Assembly: GCA_903845315.1 (NCBI GenBank)
Contig: CAIMWY010000132.1
Span: 1 to 11,347 of the forward strand
Direction: 5' to 3'
Source: an uncultured Burkholderiales bacterium
GTDB lineage: Bacteria; Pseudomonadota; Gammaproteobacteria; Burkholderiales; Burkholderiaceae
Length of the DNA stretch: 11,347 nt
Positions 1-5,329 of the stretch are shown piece after piece (the first letter of the stretch is position 1; the number at the start of each line of letters is the position of its first letter). The position numbers and the translations under genes were made by a program. The notes under the pieces were generated by a model. That model was not told the DNA's origin and ran no database searches. It saw only the letters and a list, made by a program, of their open reading frames with translations.

Positions 1-515
1 AGCGTGAGCTTCCAGTTCAAGAACAACAAATAACCCATCAAGGCAAGCAAGGTCACCAAATCTTTGGCAAACGAAAGCAGCGTGGAGACCAACAATGACG
101 CTCCGTTGTTGACTTCATAGACCATGGTGTTTGTCAAACCACTGGCGTGATGTGTTTGAAATAAAAGCGGATCGGCATGCAAGAGCTTTTCAAACAAACG
201 CTGGCGAATTCGCTCCATCGATGCATTGGTTACCCGTGCCAAACAATAAGCAGCGATAAACCCTGCAGCACCTCGAACGGCAAACAGCAGCAACAAGACC
301 ACTGGAATTTGCCACAGTGCAAAGCTTCCCTGCTGAAAGCCGCTGTCTAACAAAGGTTTCATCAGTGCGGGAATCGCAGGTTCCGTGGCAGCCCCTAAAA
401 ATATCCCTAGAACGCCAACCATCAAGGTGCCCGGATGACCTGAGAACCAAGGGGCAACGCGCTGCAGTCTCTTCCATAAAGAGATTGACTCGAGAGACGT
501 TAAATCTAAGCTCAT
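1..515 (-). CDS. msbA: Lipid A export ABC transporter MsbA, N-terminal part (cut by left edge)
   Basis: This is the first 171 codons of an ABC exporter. MsbA flips lipid A-core across the inner membrane, powered by its own ATPase domain. What is seen here is only the membrane domain. After a short cytoplasmic N-terminus there is a hydrophobic segment at about residues 30-52 ending in the MsbA-like motif MKPLLDSGF (52-60). A second hydrophobic segment covers about 68-92. Next comes the intracellular helix with RIRQRLFEKLL (102-112) and the coupling region around SGLTNTMVYEVNN (125-137), and then the start of a third hydrophobic segment at about 141-166. The ATPase domain lies outside the window. 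The ATG at 515 is the only start codon before an in-frame stop at 551-549, so the start is well fixed. No Shine-Dalgarno sequence precedes it, and its leader is C-rich. It is divergent from tolB. The MsbA call rests on the N-terminus alone, so another ABC exporter of the same family is possible. Confidence 0.87.
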   Translation of the reverse strand, partial: MSLDLTSLESISLWKRLQRVAPWFSGHPGTLMVGVLGIFLGAATEPAIPALMKPLLDSGFQQGSFALWQIPVVLLLLFAVRGAAGFIAAYCLARVTNASMERIRQRLFEKLLHADPLLFQTHHASGLTNTMVYEVNNGASLLVSTLLSFAKDLVTLLALMGYLLFLNWKLT

Positions 516-626
516 GGGCGGTGGATGGGGATGTGGGTAATTGCCCCATTATCGCCAGTCAACTACACACTAAAATCACCAGCTTGTCTACATCAAGCGT
601 CTTCAAAGAGCCGCCAAAATTCCACC
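516..626. promoter_or_regulatory. Divergent msbA/tolB intergenic promoter region
   Basis: These 111 bases separate two genes transcribed away from each other, so they should hold both promoters. On the plus strand TAAAAT (571-576) matches five of six bases of a sigma-70 -10 box. Its best -35 candidate, around 549-554, is poor. On the minus strand GATAAT (read 553 to 548) is a five-of-six -10 match that would place an msbA start about 25 bases before its ATG; its -35 is also poor. The two candidate boxes lie only about 20 bases apart, so the promoters would overlap. The assignment is by eye and moderate at best. Confidence 0.4.
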
Positions 627-1919
627 ATGATATTTTCAAGCCGTAAAGTTGGGTCAACGCTGATCGCATGGCTTTTTATGGCCATGTTGAGCTTTTCTGC
701 CAAGGCGCAATTTCGCGTCGAAGTGTCTGGCGTTGGTTTGACGCAAGTGCCGATCGCGTTTGGCCCATTCAGAGGCGAAGAGGCTTCACCTCAAAAAATT
801 TCCACCATTGTGCAAGCCGACTTGGAGCGCAGTGGCCAGTTTCGTGGGCTGTCAGCAGGCAAAACCACCGATGAAACCGAGCGTCCTGAGCTGACTGCCA
901 TGCGTCAATTGGGCGCAGATGCACTGTTAACTGGCAGCATCAGCAAGATGGCCGACGGTCGCTACGATGTTCGTTTGCGTCTGTGGGATGTGGTCCGTGG
1001 TCAAGATTTGGGGGCCATGAGCTATGTGGTGGTGGTTGGTGATTTGCGCTTGGCCTCGCATCGAATCTCTGATTTTGTGTATGAAAAACTCACCGGTGAG
1101 CGCGGTGTTTTTTCTACCCGCATCACCTACGTCACCAAAGCCGGCACCCGCTACAACCTGTGGGTGGCGGACTCGGATGGCGAAAACGCTCAGTCTGCAC
1201 TGGCCAGCCCAGAACCCATCATTTCGCCCAGTTGGTCGCCCACCGGGACACAACTTACGTATGTGTCGTTCGAGTCGCGCAAACCGGTGATCTATGTGCA
1301 CGATGTGGCTTCTGGCAAAAGACGTGTTGTCGCGAACTTTCGCGGTTCTAACAGTGCGCCAGCATGGTCCCCAGATGGCCGCACCCTTGCCGTTACGCTC
1401 AGTCGCGATGGGGGATCGCAGTTATTTTTGATTGACAGCCAAGGCGGAGAGCCACGTCGGCTCACGCAGTCGGCGGGCATTGATACCGAACCTGTTTTTT
1501 CCCCTGATGGCAGCGCCATTTATTTTGTCAGTGACCGCGGTGGTTCCCCTCAGATTTACCGAATGCCTGCCATGGGTGGGCCGGCCAACCGTGTGACTTT
1601 CAATGGCAGTTACAACATTTCACCCTCGCTCAGTCCCGATGGCCGCTGGTTGGCTTTTGTATCGCGCATCGGCGGTGCTTTTAAGTTGCATGTGATGGAC
1701 TTAAACAGTGGCAATGCTTCTGCCATCACCGACACAAGCGCCGATGAACGGCCGAGCTTTGCACCCAACAGCCGTTTGTTGGTCTACGCAACTCAGCAAG
1801 GCGGCCGTGAGGCCTTGATGACGACCACCCTAGATGGTCGCATCAAGGCGCGTTTATCCGGGCAGGGCGGCGATTTGCGCGAGCCGCATTGGGGCCCGTA
1901 CACCAAAATTCAACCCTGA
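627..1919 (+). CDS. tolB: Tol-Pal system periplasmic protein TolB
   Basis: TolB is the periplasmic partner of Pal and TolA in the Tol-Pal machine, which draws the outer membrane inward at the division septum. The protein is 430 residues, the same length as E. coli TolB. Residues 1-27 form a Sec signal peptide: positive RK at 6-7, a hydrophobic core, and cleavage after AKA. The mature N-terminus starts QFRVEV, the segment that binds TolA in the family. An alpha/beta domain follows to about residue 170. After it comes a beta-propeller with repeated blades marked by SPTG, SPDG (three times) and a degenerate APNS. The reading frame is open from 525, but the ATG at 627 is chosen because it begins directly at the signal peptide; the upstream 34 codons look like leader. 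No clear ribosome-binding site precedes it. pal follows after 27 bases. tolQ, tolR and tolA are not upstream in this window. Confidence 0.96.
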   Translation: MIFSSRKVGSTLIAWLFMAMLSFSAKAQFRVEVSGVGLTQVPIAFGPFRGEEASPQKISTIVQADLERSGQFRGLSAGKTTDETERPELTAMRQLGADALLTGSISKMADGRYDVRLRLWDVVRGQDLGAMSYVVVVGDLRLASHRISDFVYEKLTGERGVFSTRITYVTKAGTRYNLWVADSDGENAQSALASPEPIISPSWSPTGTQLTYVSFESRKPVIYVHDVASGKRRVVANFRGSNSAPAWSPDGRTLAVTLSRDGGSQLFLIDSQGGEPRRLTQSAGIDTEPVFSPDGSAIYFVSDRGGSPQIYRMPAMGGPANRVTFNGSYNISPSLSPDGRWLAFVSRIGGAFKLHVMDLNSGNASAITDTSADERPSFAPNSRLLVYATQQGGREALMTTTLDGRIKARLSGQGGDLREPHWGPYTKIQP

Positions 1920-1946
1920 TCTTTCAATCAACTTCAAGTACACATC

Positions 1947-2471
1947 ATGAATAAATTCCTTTTGCTGATTGCCCTCACTGCTTTCTTGACGGGCTGCGCT
2001 TCAGGCGTCAAGCTAGACGAAGTGCCCGTCGATGACCGTTCTGGCTCAAGCACTGGCTCAACACCGGGTGGTGCTGCAGTGGCTGGACTCGACGCGCGTG
2101 GTTTAGCGGGTGTAGCCGGTGGCGTCAAAGCCGGCCCCGCAGGCGTTGAGACCATTGTTTATTTTGATTACGACAGCTACAGCGTTAAACCTGAGTTTCA
2201 AAACATGCTCGACGCGCATGCGCGCTTCCTGCGTGCCGACAAAAATCGCAAGGCTGCGCTAGAGGGACACACCGATGATCGCGGTGGACGAGAGTACAAC
2301 TTGGCTTTGGGACAAAAGCGTGCTGAAGCTGTCAGGCGCGCCCTTTCGGTGCTCGGTGTGTCTGACAACCAGATTGAAGCTGTGAGCTATGGCAAAGAAA
2401 AGCCCGCAGTGCCTGGCATGGATGAATCCTCATTTGCCAAAAATCGCCGTGCTGAGATCAGCTACCGATGA
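1947..2471 (+). CDS. pal: Peptidoglycan-associated lipoprotein Pal
   Basis: Pal is an outer-membrane lipoprotein that binds peptidoglycan from the periplasmic side and is released and relocated by TolB. The 174-residue protein begins with a lipoprotein signal ending in the lipobox LTGC, so Cys17 would be the lipidated residue. A flexible Gly/Ala/Ser-rich linker follows to about residue 65, and then an OmpA-like peptidoglycan-binding domain. That domain carries GHTD (107-110) and the NLALGQKRAEAV helix (118-129). Asp110 and Arg125 are spaced 15 apart, as the diaminopimelate-binding pair is in this family. KNRRAEI near the C-terminus is also typical. No clear Shine-Dalgarno sequence is seen in the 27-base gap after tolB. 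The stop codon overlaps the start of cpoB by four bases (ATGA), a sign of translational coupling. Confidence 0.97.
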   Translation: MNKFLLLIALTAFLTGCASGVKLDEVPVDDRSGSSTGSTPGGAAVAGLDARGLAGVAGGVKAGPAGVETIVYFDYDSYSVKPEFQNMLDAHARFLRADKNRKAALEGHTDDRGGREYNLALGQKRAEAVRRALSVLGVSDNQIEAVSYGKEKPAVPGMDESSFAKNRRAEISYR

Positions 2472-3232
2472 AATCGCCCCAAATTTTCAAGCTTCAGGCC
2501 TTAGCTTGGGTGCTCGCTTGTTTGGCGATTCCATCTGCCCAAGCTGCATTGTTTGAAGACGACGAGGCGCGCCGTGCGATTTTGGATTTGCGCCAGAAGG
2601 TAGAGCGTCAACGTGGCGAGATTCAACAAACAGGGATCGAGATTCAACAAATCCAGCGTAGTCTTCTCGATCAGCAAAATCAGTTCGAAGCACTCAGTGC
2701 TGAGATAGCGCGTTTGCGTGGTGAGAAGGAGCAGCTTTCTCAAGAGTTACGCCAACAGCAAGATGCCGCAAAATCCGCATCGCAAGCGGTCGAAGAGCGC
2801 TTGCGTAAATTTGAGCCCATCAAAGTGCTGGTAGATGGCGTAGAGTTTTTGGCTGAGCCTGCTGAGATCAGGTTATTTGAAGATTCATTGGCCATGTTTC
2901 GCAAGGGCGAGTTTGTTCCCGCTAGCTTGTCTTTTATGGATTTCATCAGACGCTATCCCACCAGTGGTTATAGCCCAACGGCCTTGTTTTGGTTAGGCAA
3001 TGCGCAATACGCCAACCGAGACTACAAGGAAGCCATCCGTAATTTCAATATGCTCTTGAGCAAGTCTGCCGAGCACCTACGCGCTCCCGAAACCATGCTG
3101 TCAATCGCCAACTGTCAACTCGAGTTGAAAGACCTCAAGGCCGCGCGAAAAACGCTGGAAGACGTGATGAAAACCCACCCCCAATCTGAGGCTGCCAGCG
3201 CTGCGCGCGAACGCCTAGCAAGGCTCAAATGA
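2468..3232 (+). CDS. cpoB: Cell division coordinator CpoB (YbgF)
   Basis: CpoB (formerly YbgF) is a periplasmic protein that links Tol-Pal constriction to peptidoglycan synthesis by PBP1B and LpoB; that role is known from E. coli. The 254-residue protein has a Sec signal peptide ending AQA (cleavage after residue 26). A long Gln/Glu/Arg-rich coiled coil follows at about residues 33-115, of the kind that trimerises the family. The C-terminal domain, from about residue 130, has TPR-like repeats: FRKGEFVPASLSF, ALFWLGNAQYANRDYKEAI, and a last one around TMLSIANCQLELKDLKAA. Its start overlaps the pal stop by four bases and its stop overlaps the next start by four bases, placing it in the middle of a coupled chain. 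Only weak ribosome-binding sequence is visible, consistent with reinitiation after pal. Confidence 0.95.
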   Translation: MKSPQIFKLQALAWVLACLAIPSAQAALFEDDEARRAILDLRQKVERQRGEIQQTGIEIQQIQRSLLDQQNQFEALSAEIARLRGEKEQLSQELRQQQDAAKSASQAVEERLRKFEPIKVLVDGVEFLAEPAEIRLFEDSLAMFRKGEFVPASLSFMDFIRRYPTSGYSPTALFWLGNAQYANRDYKEAIRNFNMLLSKSAEHLRAPETMLSIANCQLELKDLKAARKTLEDVMKTHPQSEAASAARERLARLK

Positions 3233-4341
3233 ATGAAGTGACAGCGCTCACCCAGCAGGTCTTGGGGGCGTTTTTCTTGATCGCTGTTGCTGTTGGCAGC
3301 ATCAGCCAACGCACACACTTTTGCACCATGGGTGCGATTGCGGATGTGCTCAACATGGGCGACTGGACCCGCGCACGTCAATGGATTTTGGCTGTTGGTG
3401 TCGCCATGATCGGCTTTGCTGCTTTGTCGCACCTAGACCTGATTGACCCCAGTAAAACACTGTATGCCAGCAATCGGTTCATGTGGTTGTCCTCTGCCGT
3501 TGGCGGCTTGATGTTTGGTTATGGCATGGTCATGGCTTCGGGTTGTGGCAACAAAACCTTGGTGCGTATTGGTGCTGGCAATCTCAAATCGCTGGTGGTT
3601 TTTTTGGTCTTGGGCTTAAGTGCTTTTGCCACCCTCAAAGGCATCACTGCAGTGTTGCGGGTCAACACCGTGGATACCGTGTCTTTGAGCATGTCCAGTG
3701 GCGCAGACTTAGGCGCCTTGATCGCCAGCGTGACGGGTGTCACCCCCGAATCGATGAGCATTTGGACTGGCTATGCACTGGGTGCCGTCTTGATGCTGTG
3801 GGTGCTGCGGCATGCAGATTTTTGGACTTCTGAAAATTTGATTGCCAGCTTAGGTGTGGGTGGTTTGATTGTGCTTATGTGGTGGGTCAGTGGCCATTTT
3901 GGTTTTTTGCCTGAGCATCCAGAGACGCTTGAACCCGTTTATCTAGGCACCAATTCGGGTCGCATCGAGGCCATGAGTTTTGTAGCCCCTGTTGCTCAAA
4001 CCCTTGACTGGCTGATGTTCTTCAGCGACAAGTCAAAGTTTTTGACAGTCGGTGTTGTCTCTGTCACTGGCGTCATCGTTGGTTCTGCCGTCTCTGCTAT
4101 CCAGCAAAAGACATTCCGCTGGGAAGGCTTTGCCAGCGTCGATGATTTGTCCCAGCATCTGATGGGGGCCGCATTGATGGGCGTTGGCGGCGTCACTGCC
4201 ATGGGTTGCACCTTTGGCCAAGGTTTGAGTGGCATTTCAACCTTGAGCTTGAACTCTTGTGTGGCAGTTGCCGCCATAGTTTTGGGAGCCGTGTTATCCA
4301 TTCGCCACCAAGTGGCGCGTTTGGAGCGTAGCCTCGCGTGA
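3229..4341 (+). CDS. YeeE/YedE-family sulfur-compound (probably thiosulfate) transporter
   Basis: This 370-residue, very hydrophobic inner-membrane protein with many predicted membrane segments belongs to the YeeE/YedE (Sulf_transp) family. It shows the family's cysteine motifs: THFCTMGA (Cys32), ASGCGNKTLVRIG (Cys106) and MGCTFGQGLSG (Cys327). In the characterised thiosulfate importer YeeE/TsuA, three cysteines in equivalent motifs pass the substrate through the membrane by S-H...S contacts, so import of thiosulfate or a related sulfur species is the likely job. The single chain contains both halves of the pseudo-symmetric fold. The usual small partner TsuB/YeeD (a TusA-like protein) is not next to it. 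The start at 3229 overlaps the cpoB stop by four bases and has AAGG (3220-3223) five bases upstream. The substrate is inference; the family call is firm. Confidence 0.9.
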   Translation: MNEVTALTQQVLGAFFLIAVAVGSISQRTHFCTMGAIADVLNMGDWTRARQWILAVGVAMIGFAALSHLDLIDPSKTLYASNRFMWLSSAVGGLMFGYGMVMASGCGNKTLVRIGAGNLKSLVVFLVLGLSAFATLKGITAVLRVNTVDTVSLSMSSGADLGALIASVTGVTPESMSIWTGYALGAVLMLWVLRHADFWTSENLIASLGVGGLIVLMWWVSGHFGFLPEHPETLEPVYLGTNSGRIEAMSFVAPVAQTLDWLMFFSDKSKFLTVGVVSVTGVIVGSAVSAIQQKTFRWEGFASVDDLSQHLMGAALMGVGGVTAMGCTFGQGLSGISTLSLNSCVAVAAIVLGAVLSIRHQVARLERSLA

Positions 4342-5111
4342 TGGAAGGCTTAGATTTAGCACGTCGCTTTGGCGGACTGGATCGTCTTTATGGGGTGGAT
4401 GGCGCTAATCAGATTCGCCAATCACATGTTGCCGTGGTGGGCATAGGGGGTGTTGGATCTTGGGCCGTAGAAGCCTTGGCCCGAAGCGGTGTAGCACGTC
4501 TGACATTGATCGACTTAGATCATGTCTCCGAGTCCAACTTCAATCGACAAATCCATGCTTTAGACAACACGCTGGGTCAGTCCAAAGTGCAGGCCATGCG
4601 CGAGCGCATTGCCCATATCAACCCGAACTGTCAAGTGCTGTGCGTGGAAGAGTTTGTCGACCAGAGCAATTGGCCTAGCATTTTGAGCGGTCCAGTCGAC
4701 GCTGTCATTGATGCTTGCGACCAAGTCAAAGCCAAAACAGCCATGTCCGCTTGGGCCTTGGAAAAACAATCCTTGTTTATCAGTGTGGGTGCTGCTGGTG
4801 GCAAGCGCTTGGCACATCAGGTGGACATTGATGACCTTGCATTCGTCACTCATGACCCCTTATTGGCTCAATTGCGTTACCGCTTGCGTCGCGAGTACGG
4901 GGCTGCCCGAGACGCCAAAAAAATAGGCGTGACCTGTGTGTTCAGTCGCGAATCTGTGGCACCTCCTGATGACAGTTGTGCGGTCGAAGGTGATGGCAGC
5001 TTGAACTGTCATGGCTATGGATCGGTTGTGAGTGTGACCGCTACATTTGGACACTGTGCTGCAGGTTGGGTGTTGGATCAAATTTCTTTAGGTGCACTCG
5101 CAAAGCATTGA
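4341..5111 (+). CDS. tcdA: tRNA threonylcarbamoyladenosine dehydratase TcdA (CsdL)
   Basis: TcdA uses ATP to cyclise t6A at position 37 of ANN-decoding tRNAs into ct6A, which improves decoding; it is a cytoplasmic E1/ThiF-family enzyme. The 256-residue protein opens with RFGGLDRLYGVDG, typical of the family. It then has the nucleotide-binding loop VVGIGGVGSW (GIGGVG at 34-39), the acidic strand LIDLDHVSESNFNRQ (56-70) and the second conserved DACDQVKAK segment at about 129-137. E. coli TcdA is 268 residues, so this is full length. ATG at 4341 shares one base with the preceding stop (TGATG). A GTG at 4338 would add one residue and cannot be excluded. Its sulfur-related partners CsdA and CsdE are not in the window. 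A tRNA-Lys gene, a natural substrate class, lies 61 bases downstream. Confidence 0.94.
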   Translation: MEGLDLARRFGGLDRLYGVDGANQIRQSHVAVVGIGGVGSWAVEALARSGVARLTLIDLDHVSESNFNRQIHALDNTLGQSKVQAMRERIAHINPNCQVLCVEEFVDQSNWPSILSGPVDAVIDACDQVKAKTAMSAWALEKQSLFISVGAAGGKRLAHQVDIDDLAFVTHDPLLAQLRYRLRREYGAARDAKKIGVTCVFSRESVAPPDDSCAVEGDGSLNCHGYGSVVSVTATFGHCAAGWVLDQISLGALAKH

Positions 5112-5120
5112 AAATGGCGC

Positions 5121-5126
5121 TATAAT
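5121..5126 (+). promoter_or_regulatory. -10 box of the tRNA-Lys promoter
   Basis: TATAAT is a perfect sigma-70 -10 hexamer 46 bases before the tRNA. At the usual 17-base spacing the -35 position reads TCGCAA (5098-5103), only three matches to TTGACA, and it lies inside the end of tcdA. Transcription would begin near 5132-5134, giving a leader of about 40 bases to be trimmed from the tRNA. The bases just after the -10 box (TTGAGGC) are moderately GC-rich, the kind of discriminator associated with stringent control, though this is only suggestive. Confidence 0.7.
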
Positions 5127-5172
5127 TTGAGGCTTCGCGATGCATAAGAAATATTCAAATGCCTCACGAATT

Positions 5173-5248
5173 GGGACCATAGCTCAGTTGGTAGAGCAGC
5201 GGACTTTTAATCCGTTTGTCGTGGGTTCGACCCCCGCTGGTCCCACCA
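5173..5248 (+). tRNA. tRNA-Lys (anticodon TTT)
   Basis: The 76-base cloverleaf folds completely. The acceptor stem is GGGACCA with TGGTCCC (7 bp), the D stem GCTC/GAGC, and the anticodon stem GCGGA/TCCGT (one G-T pair). The anticodon loop is CTTTTAA with anticodon TTT. The T stem GTGGG/CCCGC encloses the loop TTCGACC. The discriminator base is A5245 and the CCA end (5246-5248) is encoded. The A after the anticodon is the position that carries t6A/ct6A in lysine tRNAs, so it is an expected substrate of the TcdA encoded upstream. It has its own promoter and a terminator-like hairpin follows. Confidence 0.98.
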
Positions 5249-5254
5249 AAATTT

Positions 5255-5288
5255 AAGCCACTTTGTATTCACGTACAAAGTGGCTTTT
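5255..5288 (+). terminator. Intrinsic terminator-like hairpin after tRNA-Lys
   Basis: AAGCCACTTTGTA (5255-5267) and TACAAAGTGGCTT (5274-5286) form a perfect 13-bp stem around the 6-base loop TTCACG, followed by a short T-run (5285-5288) broken by CTG. The position, seven bases after the tRNA's CCA end, fits a Rho-independent terminator. The T-run is short, so termination may be partial. The same symmetry could alternatively serve as a DNA operator for the efflux operon that begins 44 bases later. Confidence 0.75.
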
Positions 5289-5318
5289 CTGCTTGTTGAT
5301 CGCAAGCTTTGCATCACC

Positions 5319-5323
5319 AAAGG
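5319..5323 (+). promoter_or_regulatory. Ribosome-binding site supporting the 5330 start of acrA
   Basis: AAAGG lies six bases before the ATG at 5330. A competing GAGG at 5376-5379 sits seven bases before an in-frame ATG at 5387. Both are plausible. The upstream one is preferred because the protein from 5330 has positively charged residues before the lipoprotein hydrophobic core, which the shorter form lacks. Confidence 0.5.
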
Positions 5324-5329
5324 TTCGTC

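Noticed and set aside
190..549. Minus-strand open frame of 119 codons at the left end
   Set aside because: It is an out-of-frame shadow of the msbA start region. It shows an odd Cys/Arg-rich composition, while the overlapping frame gives a clear ABC exporter N-terminus.
525..626. Upstream extension of tolB by 34 codons
   Set aside because: The extension precedes a complete signal peptide that begins at the ATG at 627, and nothing in it resembles TolB.
5140..5256. A 38-codon open frame starting ATG at 5140 and running through tRNA-Lys
   Set aside because: Its sequence is simply the tRNA gene read as protein, a well-known false gene type; the cloverleaf explains these bases fully.
5173..5288. 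tRNA-Lys as a possible integration site with an island after it
   Set aside because: No integrase, no second copy of the tRNA 3' end and no shift in composition is visible; the following genes are an ordinary efflux operon.
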